Part shown: in pieces, positions 18,110-26,753 of the stretch
Position numbering within the stretch: position 1 is the stretch's first letter
Layout of the letters: each line of letters starts with the position of its first letter
Assembly (NCBI RefSeq): GCF_016908355.1
Contig: NZ_JAFBDT010000002.1
Span: forward strand, 1 to 64,000
Length of the DNA: 64,000 bases
Origin: Fusibacter tunisiensis
GTDB taxonomy: Bacteria; Bacillota; Clostridia; Peptostreptococcales; Acidaminobacteraceae
Direction: 5' to 3'
Position numbers and translations under genes: made by a program
The notes under the pieces: model-generated
The model's input: the letters and a program-made list of their open reading frames with translations, nothing else
What the model was told of the DNA's origin: nothing
Databases searched by the model: none

Positions 18110-18138
18110 TTGTGAATCTACAACAACCTTGATATAAT
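18110..18138 (+). promoter_or_regulatory. Sigma-A promoter of the HTH gene
   Basis: TTGTGA, 17 bases, TATAAT; the -10 box is perfect and the start codon is 24 bases downstream. The box region overlaps an imperfect inverted repeat (TCAAGTTGT / ACAACAACCTTGA) that could be an operator for the HTH protein and the divergent gene. Confidence 0.65.
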
Positions 18139-18161
18139 ATTGATATTGGATGGTGATGCAT

Positions 18162-18599
18162 ATGACGAAAAAATCAGCGACAACCGAGGTCCTACAAAAC
18201 AAATTGTTACAAAGTGAAACCCTTGATGACTTTATTGAACAACACCAAAAGGAAATCAAAGGTGAGTCCTTTAAAGACTACCTCTATGCCCTGATTGAGG
18301 ATTTGGAAATCAAGACATCAGATCTTTTTCAGTTGGCACATATGAGCGATTCATATGGCTATCAACTTTTAAACGGAAAAAGGCAACCTTCTAGGGATAA
18401 AGTCATTCAACTTTCAATTGGACTGAGTCTAACATTGGCGCAAACCAACCGTCTTTTAAAATTATCTGGAAAATCTGAGCTTTATGTCAAAGACGAACGC
18501 GACGCCATCTTTATGTTTGCCCTAAATAAAAAATGGTCCCTCTATGATGTTGAAGACCTATTGGCCAGCAGAAACCTTGATTGCCTCACAAAAAGATAA
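18162..18599 (+). CDS. Helix-turn-helix (XRE-like) regulator
   Basis: 145 residues from the ATG at 18162; two earlier in-frame ATGs (18150, 18156) have no ribosome site, while GGTGATG fits the third. The centre holds a helix-turn-helix of the Cro/C1 type (DLFQLAHMSDSYGYQLLNGKRQPSRDKVIQLSIGLSLT). The pattern 'YGYQ.LNG...PSRDKV' followed by 'TNRLLKLSGKSELY' and 'RDAIFMFALNKKWSLYD' is one I associate with clostridial HTH proteins encoded near Ser/Thr kinases; that is recollection, not a search. Here it faces the small kinase-N-lobe-like gene, with the promoters in between. Confidence 0.82.
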   Translation: MTKKSATTEVLQNKLLQSETLDDFIEQHQKEIKGESFKDYLYALIEDLEIKTSDLFQLAHMSDSYGYQLLNGKRQPSRDKVIQLSIGLSLTLAQTNRLLKLSGKSELYVKDERDAIFMFALNKKWSLYDVEDLLASRNLDCLTKR

Positions 18600-18677
18600 C
18601 CACTCAATTCCTTTATAGTATACGCTAATATTCTGATAATTCACTATGCAAGTTGCATTATTTTAAAAAAACAACCT

Positions 18678-18724
18678 AAAAAATGCGTTTTTAAGTTTAC
18701 ATCCACTTAAAAACGCATTTTTTT
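18678..18724. terminator. Bidirectional terminator
   Basis: AAAAATGCGTTTTTAAGT and ACTTAAAAACGCATTTTTTT form a long A/T-flanked stem that can end the HTH transcript on the plus strand and the TPR-GGDEF transcript on the minus strand. Confidence 0.85.
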
Positions 18725-20696
18725 AAATTGTGTCATCTTTCATTTGTCGTTTATCCAAATACATATTATTTTCAGCATCTGAAAACAATTTTTGCCTTGC
18801 TTCTGGTGCATCAGGCGCTTCTAAAAATTCATATCCCAATGCTAGAGAAAGGGGCACACCAACCAAATCTATTGTCTGAGCCTGTTCTTTGATTTTTTCA
18901 ATTAGCTTTTGGGCCGCTTTGGGTTTTGAACTTGGCATCAAGATTGCAAATTCATCTCCGCCCAGCCTAAACACATATTCGCAATCGGCTAAATCTCGCA
19001 AAATTTTTGCAGCTTCTACCAAATATTGGTCCCCCATCAAATGTCCATGTGTGTCATTTATAAGTTTAAGACAATTCATGTCTGCCATAACAAGACCCAG
19101 CGGCATATGGTCTAAGTCAAGAAACTTACTCATAACTTCATTGAAATATCGCCTGTTATAAAGGCCCGTTAATGGATCATTGTAGCTGAGGTACTCCAGT
19201 TCTTTTGCCTTTTCACTAATCAAACTTTTTTTCTGTGCATTTGAAATGGCAATGGCAAGATAGGATGCCAAAGCTTTAAGCACCTCAAAATCACTTTCAG
19301 TATATGCAAATGGTTCATAATGCTGGAGTGTAATCAAACCAATTATACGGTTTTCACTGATTAATCTACAGTAAATTATACAGTTGGCATGCTTCGTACT
19401 TGATTCAGTGCCAATGGGATTTATAAGTTCAATATAGGTATGGTACTCCTCAGCAAAATTCTGAATATAAATATCCTGACCATGATAGATGGCATAAGCA
19501 GCCAACGAGTTAGTGTCATGCAAAGAAACTTCAATAAGTGGCATGTCCACGCCCCGTTGTTCAAAATACTTGTAAATAATCTTTTCATTTACATCATCGT
19601 AAAGGGCAAGTCCAAAAACATCTGCTTCCATAAAATCATAAATGGACTTACGCAAAATCCCATAAATCTCGCCCATGTCCATTGAAGCTGTTAGTTTTTG
19701 TCCAATTTCGCCAATTAAAGACAGGCTCTTTAAGGTCTTTTCTAGTTCTCGAGTCTTGTTCTTGAGTTCAACATTTCGAAGCAAATCAATCTCTTGCTCA
19801 CTTCGAGTTGTCTCTTCAATAAGACGTTCCTTAAGTTTGTCTACTTCTTCTGAAATTTCTACGGATTCTACTTTTTTTCGAGTTTCAGCATAAGACTGAT
19901 AAGTTTCAAGTGCCAATTTATACTGTCCCTGCTTGGCATAAACTTGGGATAAATTTCTTAAACAATCCACTGCAATAAAGTCAATGTCTTCTGCTAAAGC
20001 CTCTTCAAGAACACGCTTCAAGTAGTTTTCTGCTTCATCCAGCTGGTTTAAAAGGAGGTAAGTCTCTCCAATATTCGCCTTCACAATTAAAACATTGATG
20101 TGATTCACATTGCCATAATGCGCCTCATAAACCGCCATGGCTTTGTAAAAATACGCTAATGGTTTTTCCAAATCCCCATTTTCAAGAAGAACATAAGCAT
20201 AATTGTTGTATAAATCGCCTAGAGTTTTTGTGCCCTCAATATAGGCCTTATACTCAAGTGCCTTTTCAAGCATTTCAAGGGCTTTGTTGATTTTATCATA
20301 ATTGGCGTAGATGGATCCCAAGTTCATTAAGGCTTTAATTAAGTAGGCAAAATCCTCCATTTCATAACTTAAATGGTAGGCTTTTTCAAAACTATCCGTT
20401 GCAAGATGGAGTTCACCAATCTCTCTATAGGCAATTCCAAGTGACGAGTAACAGTTAAAGCGACCAAACTTAGAATTGACCCGCTCAAAATAGTCGAGCG
20501 CCAAATTAAGCGGGCGAATCGCAGCTTCCTGTTTGCCTGCCAGTAAAATTGCACGACCGTAAAGGTAATAATTAAAAGCTTCATCATAAGCCTTTGCGAC
20601 CCCTTCTAAATCCAGTTGACTCGAAAGCGTGTCAATGACCACTTTGGGATTGCCCTCTAATTTTTCAATCTTTTCTATTATTTCCAACCGATTCAA
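18723..20696 (-). CDS. TPR-GAF-GGDEF diguanylate cyclase, copy B
   Basis: 657 residues and the same layout as the gene at 15765-17732: N-terminal TPR repeats (about 1-270), coiled coil, GAF-like domain and GGDEF domain with intact RLGGDEF. It should synthesise c-di-GMP in the cytoplasm. It starts with TTG behind GGGGGTG, 31 bases after the AI-2E-family transporter gene, so it is probably the last gene of hisS - transporter - cyclase. The two copies differ through the TPR part, which may give them different partners. Confidence 0.9.
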   Translation of the reverse strand: MNRLEIIEKIEKLEGNPKVVIDTLSSQLDLEGVAKAYDEAFNYYLYGRAILLAGKQEAAIRPLNLALDYFERVNSKFGRFNCYSSLGIAYREIGELHLATDSFEKAYHLSYEMEDFAYLIKALMNLGSIYANYDKINKALEMLEKALEYKAYIEGTKTLGDLYNNYAYVLLENGDLEKPLAYFYKAMAVYEAHYGNVNHINVLIVKANIGETYLLLNQLDEAENYLKRVLEEALAEDIDFIAVDCLRNLSQVYAKQGQYKLALETYQSYAETRKKVESVEISEEVDKLKERLIEETTRSEQEIDLLRNVELKNKTRELEKTLKSLSLIGEIGQKLTASMDMGEIYGILRKSIYDFMEADVFGLALYDDVNEKIIYKYFEQRGVDMPLIEVSLHDTNSLAAYAIYHGQDIYIQNFAEEYHTYIELINPIGTESSTKHANCIIYCRLISENRIIGLITLQHYEPFAYTESDFEVLKALASYLAIAISNAQKKSLISEKAKELEYLSYNDPLTGLYNRRYFNEVMSKFLDLDHMPLGLVMADMNCLKLINDTHGHLMGDQYLVEAAKILRDLADCEYVFRLGGDEFAILMPSSKPKAAQKLIEKIKEQAQTIDLVGVPLSLALGYEFLEAPDAPEARQKLFSDAENNMYLDKRQMKDDTI

Positions 20697-20727
20697 ACCT
20701 GCACCCCCAATACACCTAAAAAACTAT

Positions 20728-21828
20728 CTATAGCTCTATTTTTTTCTGTTTTAATCGCATGTTGACAAAGTCTCGAATCAAACTGTAAATCAGAGAGGCT
20801 AATGGAACCCCTGCAAGCATACCGACCACACCATAGGCCGCGCCCCCAATCGTCACAGCAGCTAGTACCCAAATACCGGGTAACCCAATGGAGCTTCCAA
20901 CTACTTTTGGGTAAATTAAATTGCCTTCCAACTGCTGGAGAACCACAATAAACAAGATAAACCACAAGGCTTTAATGGGGTTTACCATTAAAATTAAGAA
21001 GGCCCCAATACCCGTTCCAATAAATGCGCCAAAAACTGGAATTAAGGCTGTAAAACCTACAAGTGCTGAAATTACAAGTGCATATGGCATGGAAAGAATC
21101 AACATTCCAACAAAGCATAAGCCACCAATTATAAGCGCCTCTGTAAACTGGCCCGTTACAAAATTTGAGAAAATTGAATGGGCACGGCCACCAACAGCAA
21201 GAATTCCAGCCACTGTATCTTCTTTTAAAAACGCATGTAATATCTTTTTAAATTGAAGGCCCAATTGTTCTTTTTGCAGAAGCACATAAATCGCAAAAAC
21301 AAGACCTAAAAGACCATTAAAAAAAGCACTAAAGATTGATGTTGTAATCCCTATGGTAGACTTAAATACAGCGGAACTTCCTTTCTGAAGCATATCTGTA
21401 ATGGTGTTAAAAACTTTATTCCAGTCAATTTCAAGGTTAGGTAAATCAATTGGCAAGCGCTTTCCTGCACCATCAATCCAAGTTTCAAATTGCTTAACCG
21501 CTTCTGGAACACGTTTCGAGACCATTTCCACTATGTTCACAAATTCTGGGATAACCAGAAGCATTAAAAATGCAATTAAGCCAAACACAATAAAAAGGCT
21601 TAAAAGTAGCGAAAGGCCCCTGTTCAGTTTGGTTCTCTTTTCAATCCAATGCATGATGACATTTAAAATCATTGCCATAACGCCACCAATAATAAAAGGT
21701 GTAAAAAGACCCAAAACGCTGCCAGCACTCTCCATAACTTGGTTGATATTCAGCGCTGCTGAAAGCAAAAGGGCAGCAAATAGAAGCAGACCCATAAGTT
21801 TTCGTAGTGTTTCTCGGTTTAGTTCCAT
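20728..21828 (-). CDS. AI-2E family transporter (YdiK/PerM type)
   Basis: 366 residues with about eight hydrophobic segments; belongs to the PF01594 family (hallmarks FNGLLGLVFAIYVLLQKEQL, ALIPVFGAFIG and the terminal GVVGMLAGVPLASLIYSLI). Members were named after AI-2 export, but many act as ion antiporters or have unknown cargo, so the substrate is open. Start ATG at 21828 with GGGG spaced seven bases; a TTG three bases upstream is less likely. Lies 15 bases after hisS. Confidence 0.88.
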   Translation of the reverse strand: MELNRETLRKLMGLLLFAALLLSAALNINQVMESAGSVLGLFTPFIIGGVMAMILNVIMHWIEKRTKLNRGLSLLLSLFIVFGLIAFLMLLVIPEFVNIVEMVSKRVPEAVKQFETWIDGAGKRLPIDLPNLEIDWNKVFNTITDMLQKGSSAVFKSTIGITTSIFSAFFNGLLGLVFAIYVLLQKEQLGLQFKKILHAFLKEDTVAGILAVGGRAHSIFSNFVTGQFTEALIIGGLCFVGMLILSMPYALVISALVGFTALIPVFGAFIGTGIGAFLILMVNPIKALWFILFIVVLQQLEGNLIYPKVVGSSIGLPGIWVLAAVTIGGAAYGVVGMLAGVPLASLIYSLIRDFVNMRLKQKKIEL

Positions 21829-21843
21829 CAAAATACCCCTGTC

Positions 21844-23085
21844 TTATACGGTCTGATCGAAAAGATTGACTTCAAGTTCGCCATCCATAACAGCCACACC
21901 GTCATATCCATATTTTTTAAGTTGCTCAATCTGTTTGCCTAACTTTTTCTTCGCTTTATAGACCGAAACTGCGGAATAAGCTTCTCTGAGATCAGCAGAC
22001 ATTTTCATGACACTTGTAAGTGCATTACCATCTTTGTAAATCAGGGCAATTTTAGTTTGCTTGTGCTTGAGCTTATTTTCTGCCATCAAAAGGTCTACAA
22101 TTCGCTCAAAACCAATTGAGAAACCAACAGCTGGAACCTCACTGCCAATCATCTTGCCAATCATCTTATCATACCTGCCACCACCAGCGATGGAATAGCC
22201 CAAATCTGAGTGCTCAATTTCAAAAATTGTGCTGGTATAATAGCCCATACCACGCACCAAAGTATGATCAAATACAATATCATAAGTTTCCTTTAAAGCT
22301 TCAACCACTTCAATAATTTCCTTAAGGTTTTCATAGCCGTCAAGACACATACTTTCAATAGACGCAAGTCCCTTTTCCTTAAGTGCATCTGACGCCGTCA
22401 TCAATGCTTCTATCCGGGTCTTATCATAGGATTTACCTTCTAGTTCTTTAACAATTCCCTCTTTGCCAATTTTATCAAGTTTATCAAGGGTAATGGCAAT
22501 GTCCGGAAATTCTGCTTCCGTAAATCCTGCCCCTGTTACAAGTGCTTTAAGGACACGTCTGTCATTAATTTTGATCTTAAAATGGTTTATATCCAGTTGC
22601 TTTAAGGCACGTGCAATGGTAAGTATAATTTCAACTTCCGCCAAATTGCTTTCATCCCCAATAATATCTATGTCACATTGAGTAAAAGCTCTAAACCGAC
22701 CTTTCCCAGGCCGCTCCGCCCTAAATACCGGCCCCATTTGAATTGCCTTAAAAATAGTTGGAAGTTCATTTTTATTATTGGAGTAAAACCGGACCAGTGG
22801 CAAAGTCAAGTCAAACCTTAATCCCAAATCTGTCAAATCGTCTTCTTCTTTTGCATCTGACCAGTTGAGTTTCTCACCGCGTTTTAAAATTTTAAAAATT
22901 AATTTAGTGTTTTCACCACCATCGCCACCTGTTAGATTTTCTACATTTTCAATATAAGACGTCTCAATTTCTTCAAACCCACTGCTCCTATAGACCCCTC
23001 GAATTTCATTCATAACGTATTCGCGTATTTCCTTTTCCCTGGGCAAAAAATCACGCATGCCTTTTGGTGGAAGCGTTGTTTTCAT
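21844..23085 (-). CDS. hisS: Histidyl-tRNA synthetase
   Basis: Class II aminoacyl-tRNA synthetase charging tRNA-His. Motif 1 region begins MRDFLPREKEIREYV, motif 2 is FRAERPGKGRFRAFTQCDIDIIG, the histidine-binding LVRGMGYYTSTIFEI and GGRYDKMIG stretches are present, and motif 3 is GFSIGFERIVDLL. 413 residues is normal, with the C-terminal anticodon-binding domain included. GAGGAGGAAT precedes the ATG. The leader is only about 30 bases, so there is no T-box. Confidence 0.96.
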   Translation of the reverse strand: MKTTLPPKGMRDFLPREKEIREYVMNEIRGVYRSSGFEEIETSYIENVENLTGGDGGENTKLIFKILKRGEKLNWSDAKEEDDLTDLGLRFDLTLPLVRFYSNNKNELPTIFKAIQMGPVFRAERPGKGRFRAFTQCDIDIIGDESNLAEVEIILTIARALKQLDINHFKIKINDRRVLKALVTGAGFTEAEFPDIAITLDKLDKIGKEGIVKELEGKSYDKTRIEALMTASDALKEKGLASIESMCLDGYENLKEIIEVVEALKETYDIVFDHTLVRGMGYYTSTIFEIEHSDLGYSIAGGGRYDKMIGKMIGSEVPAVGFSIGFERIVDLLMAENKLKHKQTKIALIYKDGNALTSVMKMSADLREAYSAVSVYKAKKKLGKQIEQLKKYGYDGVAVMDGELEVNLFDQTV

Positions 23086-23119
23086 ACCATATTCCTCCTC
23101 AAAAATTCTTATTACTCCT

Positions 23120-23128
23120 ATTATAACA
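23120..23128 (-). promoter_or_regulatory. Extended -10 promoter of hisS
   Basis: Minus strand TGTTATAAT lies about 35 bases before the hisS start. No convincing -35 box; the region upstream is the terminator of the neighbouring glycosyltransferase gene. Confidence 0.55.
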
Positions 23129-23131
23129 CAA

Positions 23132-23164
23132 CAAAAAAAACAATCCCATAGTTAACCTATGGGA
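23132..23164 (-). terminator. Terminator of the polysaccharide cluster
   Basis: Minus strand TCCCATAG-GTTAA-CTATGGGA with a long T run, just after the glycosyltransferase gene. Confidence 0.88.
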
Positions 23165-23171
23165 CCCAAAC

Positions 23172-24317
23172 TTACAAGCTATCTTTGTAAAACTTTTCTA
23201 TTTTTGAAATCATCTGATCAATTGTAAAAAATTCTTGAAAACGATTGTAACCACTTTCTGACATTTGACATTTTAGGCCTTCTTCCATTTTAAGCCTATT
23301 AATAGCATTTACACCGCTCTGAACTTTCCCAGCTGCATATAAAAATCCATTAACACCTGAAATCACCACTTCATTATTGCCCACTACGTCACTGGCCACA
23401 ATTGGACAAGATGCACGCATGGCTTCCACAAGCGTATACGGAAGGCCTTCATAATGAGATGTTGATAGAAAGACATCAAAGAGGTTTAGATAAGCATCCA
23501 CATTTTTTCGGTGACCAACAAAATAAACAGCACTGTATATGCCTGCTTCCCGACACCACGCCTTCATCGCATCCATCATTTCGCCTGTCCCAACCCAAAT
23601 AAATCGGTAATTTGGATCTTCTTCCAAAAGCAACTTGGCAATTTTAAAAAAATCTTCCGGATTTTTCTGATAAAACAGTCGGGCCACACAGCCCACCACA
23701 AAGGCTTCTTCTGGTATGCCCAATTCTTTCTTCAAGGCTTCTGGGTTCGTATGCGTAACATCTCCAGATAAGGCGTTGTAAGCCACCACAAAATGATCTG
23801 ATTTTTCAACGCCAAGGTCTACAGCAAATTGTTTTTCCCCTTCGGATACATTAAATGTATGTCGTGTTGCAAAATGCGCTAAAGTCTTTTCAATTAACCA
23901 GTAAAACCGCCTTTTAGGTGTCCAGTGACTTTGCCCCTGCATGGCATAAGCATGTGGGGTGTAAAAAACCCGTTGAATGCCCAGAGATTTCGCTGCAATC
24001 CGGCCTAAAACGCCTGCTTTTGAACTGTGGCAATGTACAATATCAGGTCCAATTGCTTTAAGATGTCCCCTAATTTCTCGGAAAGCCTTTAAATCATTTA
24101 CAGGATCAATTTCCCGGCATAGGGTATCAACCGGTATAAAGGTAACTTTTCCAGCCCATTTTAGTTTGATTTCAGAAAACCTATAATCCGTTCGATGAAT
24201 TCCGTGTATAACATAAATCTCAAAAAAACTTTTATCCAAATAGTCAATTAAATCCACAACATGCTTGCCGACGCCATCCATAACTGTTTCCGCAATCAAA
24301 ACGAGCTTATGCTTCAT
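23172..24317 (-). CDS. Glycosyltransferase family 4
   Basis: 381 residues, a GT-B fold glycosyltransferase of the retaining GT4 group. The N-terminal Rossmann part includes HCHSSKAGVLGRIAAK and FYTPHAYAM; the C-terminal part has GCVARLFYQKNPEDF, the donor-binding STSHYEGLPYTLVEAM (EX7E-like) and ASDVVGNNEVV. It should add a hexose to a lipid-linked or cell-wall glycan on the cytoplasmic side of the membrane. Last gene of the polysaccharide cluster; it overlaps the VanZ gene by 11 bases and is followed by a terminator. Confidence 0.9.
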   Translation of the reverse strand: MKHKLVLIAETVMDGVGKHVVDLIDYLDKSFFEIYVIHGIHRTDYRFSEIKLKWAGKVTFIPVDTLCREIDPVNDLKAFREIRGHLKAIGPDIVHCHSSKAGVLGRIAAKSLGIQRVFYTPHAYAMQGQSHWTPKRRFYWLIEKTLAHFATRHTFNVSEGEKQFAVDLGVEKSDHFVVAYNALSGDVTHTNPEALKKELGIPEEAFVVGCVARLFYQKNPEDFFKIAKLLLEEDPNYRFIWVGTGEMMDAMKAWCREAGIYSAVYFVGHRKNVDAYLNLFDVFLSTSHYEGLPYTLVEAMRASCPIVASDVVGNNEVVISGVNGFLYAAGKVQSGVNAINRLKMEEGLKCQMSESGYNRFQEFFTIDQMISKIEKFYKDSL

Positions 24318-24801
24318 GCTTTACGCCCTTTCTCACTTTAACAGCCAACCAAATCGAAAACAGTACGCCCAAGGTGACACCAAAGCCATCCAAAAATACG
24401 TCCATTAAACTTCCAGTTCTACCTGGGATAAAAAGTTGATGAAGTTCATCCAAATAGCCGTAAAACCAACCGATACCCATAGCAGCTACAGCAGATTTCC
24501 GAATGGCAAAATCATAGGATAAAGCATAAAACAAAAGAACACCAAGGGCGAAATACTCCATCACATGTGCCAATTTGCGAAGGTAAACCATTAAGTCTGC
24601 AGTTCCGCTTTCGTTGTAACTGGTCATCTTCTCTTCATAGGACGTTTCCGTGTCAACACTACCTGTTTTAATCACAGTTAACAGTTCACCTGTTAGGTAC
24701 CAAGACTTAACATTGTTTAAATGAGACATCATGAAAATTGCAAACATGCACAAACCCACAAGTGTCCATCTCACCCATTTTCTCTTAAAAAATTGTATCA
24801 C
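24307..24801 (-). CDS. VanZ-family membrane protein
   Basis: 164 residues with four or five membrane helices and the family pattern KLAHVMEYFALGVLLFYAL, GWFYGYLDELHQLFIPGRTGSLMDVFLDGFG. VanZ-like proteins are often found near cell-wall and polysaccharide genes; their biochemical role is unsettled. GTG start with GGAGG five bases before, directly after the dehydratase gene. Confidence 0.85.
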   Translation of the reverse strand: MIQFFKRKWVRWTLVGLCMFAIFMMSHLNNVKSWYLTGELLTVIKTGSVDTETSYEEKMTSYNESGTADLMVYLRKLAHVMEYFALGVLLFYALSYDFAIRKSAVAAMGIGWFYGYLDELHQLFIPGRTGSLMDVFLDGFGVTLGVLFSIWLAVKVRKGVKHEA

Positions 24802-26685
24802 TTAAGCCTCCTTAAATGCCGTATTAATTTCTTCCGGTGTCTTAAAAGTAGGCACAACTTTTTTCATAGCTGTAACCAAAGCATCTGCGTCTTCAAAGTA
24901 TTTTGCAAGTTCACCAACTTTCATGGAAAGCTCTTCATAAGGCAAAGTCATGGGCCTTGCAATGAAAATTTTCTCGAATTCTGTTTCGCCAAGTCCTTCT
25001 TCTGACATTAAAAGTTCTTCATACAATTTTTCGCCTGGTCTAAGTCCAGTGTATTTTATTTCAATGTCCACACTTGGCTCAAGCCCAGACAGTCGAATTA
25101 AATCCCGGGCAAGCGTGTCAATTTTAACAGGTTCCCCCATATCCAAAACAAATATTTCGCCTTTTTGAGCAAGTCCACCCGCTTGAACAACAAGCCTTGC
25201 CGCTTCAGGTATGGTCATAAAGTACCTGATAATGTCAGGATGTGTTACAGTGACAGGCCCCCCTGCCTGAATCTGCTTTTTAAACAAAGGGATCACGCTT
25301 CCGTTACTGCCAAGGACGTTTCCAAACCGTACGGCCCCATACTCAGTGCCTCGACTAACACTTGCATAACTTTGAACCAACATCTCACAAATCCGCTTGC
25401 TGGCACCCATAACATTGGTAGGGTTAACGGCCTTGTCCGTAGAAATCAGGACAAACCGCTTAACACCAAATTGATCAGATACTTCTATAACATTCTGCGT
25501 GCCATACACATTATTCTTAATGGCCTCTTCTGGCGACGCCTCCATAAGTGGCACATGCTTGTGTGCCGCTGCATGGAAAACCACATTTGGTTTATGGGTC
25601 TGAAAAAGTTTCTCTAGTCTGAGTCGATCTCTAACAGAAGCGATTACAACACTTAAATTGAGGTCTGGGAAATTCCGCTTAAGCTCCATTTGAATGTCAT
25701 ACGCATTGTTTTCATAAATATCTAAAATAACCAATTTTGAGGGTTTATACCTTGCAATCTGACGGCAAAGTTCTGAACCAATCGATCCACCACCGCCAGT
25801 AACAAGTACCACTTGGTTTTTCACATACCCGCTAATCATATCGGTGTCGAGTTTAACTTCTTCCCGGCCTAAAAGGTCTTCAATTTCCACCGGTCTAATT
25901 TTTGAAACGGCTGAAGCCTCATCAATTAAGTCATACACTTTGGGCAAGATACTCACTTTCGCACCCGTCTCCTTCGCCGCATTGATTACCGCTTTGCGCT
26001 CTTGATCAGACGCTGAAGGCATGGCAATGATTATGGCCTCAACCTCCTCCTTTATAGCTGTTTTTATAAGATCTTCTTTCCCACCAAAAATGGATAGCCC
26101 ATGTAATTTCTGGCCTTTTTTAGACAAATCATCATCCATAAATCCAATTGGACTAAACTCACTATGGCCCTGGGTATTGATTTCCTTTAGAATCATGACA
26201 CCCGCTTGACCGGCACCATAAATCAATGTTCTTTTCTTAAGTTGGTGGCGTCTTACCTCTTTTGGGCTCACGTGAAAAAACAACCGGTACAAAAATCGGG
26301 ACCCACCCACAAAAGCCACATCCATCATAAACGCCATTACCAAAATACTCCTTGGCACCAAGATGTGATCAAACTCAGGTTGCCTAGAAATCATAAACAA
26401 CATCCCCATACTGACAGCTGTTCCTATCCCACAAGCAACAACCACATCTATCAGTTCAGTAATTCCAGCAAACCGCCAAATTTTACTGTACATTTTCAAA
26501 ACCAGAAGTGTGACAAATTTTAGGCCAACAATTACTGTAATCACTTTAAATAGAGACACTGTCAGTTCGGGCGGAATCGCCTTCATCTGATCGTATTTAA
26601 TCAAGTAAGCCAACCACATGGCCACATAAAATGACGCAATGTCCAAAAGCATCAATATAATTTTTTTAACCCGTCGTTTATTCAT
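24802..26685 (-). CDS. FlaA1/CapD-like nucleotide-sugar 4,6-dehydratase
   Basis: 627 residues. Four N-terminal membrane helices (to about 115) and a CoA-binding-like Rossmann part (IYGAGQAGV) lead to the SDR domain with VTGGGGSIGSE and the active-site STDKAVNPTNVMGASKR, in which Met stands where classic epimerases have Tyr. That SMK pattern marks membrane UDP-N-acetylhexosamine dehydratases such as PglF and WbpM, so the likely reaction is UDP-GlcNAc to the 4-keto-6-deoxy sugar, for a diamino- or deoxy-sugar in the surface polymer. The frame opens 12 codons earlier, but AAAGGTGA fits the ATG at 26685. Confidence 0.9.
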   Translation of the reverse strand: MNKRRVKKIILMLLDIASFYVAMWLAYLIKYDQMKAIPPELTVSLFKVITVIVGLKFVTLLVLKMYSKIWRFAGITELIDVVVACGIGTAVSMGMLFMISRQPEFDHILVPRSILVMAFMMDVAFVGGSRFLYRLFFHVSPKEVRRHQLKKRTLIYGAGQAGVMILKEINTQGHSEFSPIGFMDDDLSKKGQKLHGLSIFGGKEDLIKTAIKEEVEAIIIAMPSASDQERKAVINAAKETGAKVSILPKVYDLIDEASAVSKIRPVEIEDLLGREEVKLDTDMISGYVKNQVVLVTGGGGSIGSELCRQIARYKPSKLVILDIYENNAYDIQMELKRNFPDLNLSVVIASVRDRLRLEKLFQTHKPNVVFHAAAHKHVPLMEASPEEAIKNNVYGTQNVIEVSDQFGVKRFVLISTDKAVNPTNVMGASKRICEMLVQSYASVSRGTEYGAVRFGNVLGSNGSVIPLFKKQIQAGGPVTVTHPDIIRYFMTIPEAARLVVQAGGLAQKGEIFVLDMGEPVKIDTLARDLIRLSGLEPSVDIEIKYTGLRPGEKLYEELLMSEEGLGETEFEKIFIARPMTLPYEELSMKVGELAKYFEDADALVTAMKKVVPTFKTPEEINTAFKEA

Positions 26686-26753
26686 CAAATTCACCTTTGT
26701 TTTTCTTTTATCATACACCATTTTCGATTAGAAGATGTCTGCAAGTTGCATAC

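Noticed and set aside
23086-23130. T-box leader before hisS
   Set aside because: The promoter-to-start distance is only about 30 bases, far too short for a T-box, and no specifier or T-box motif is seen.
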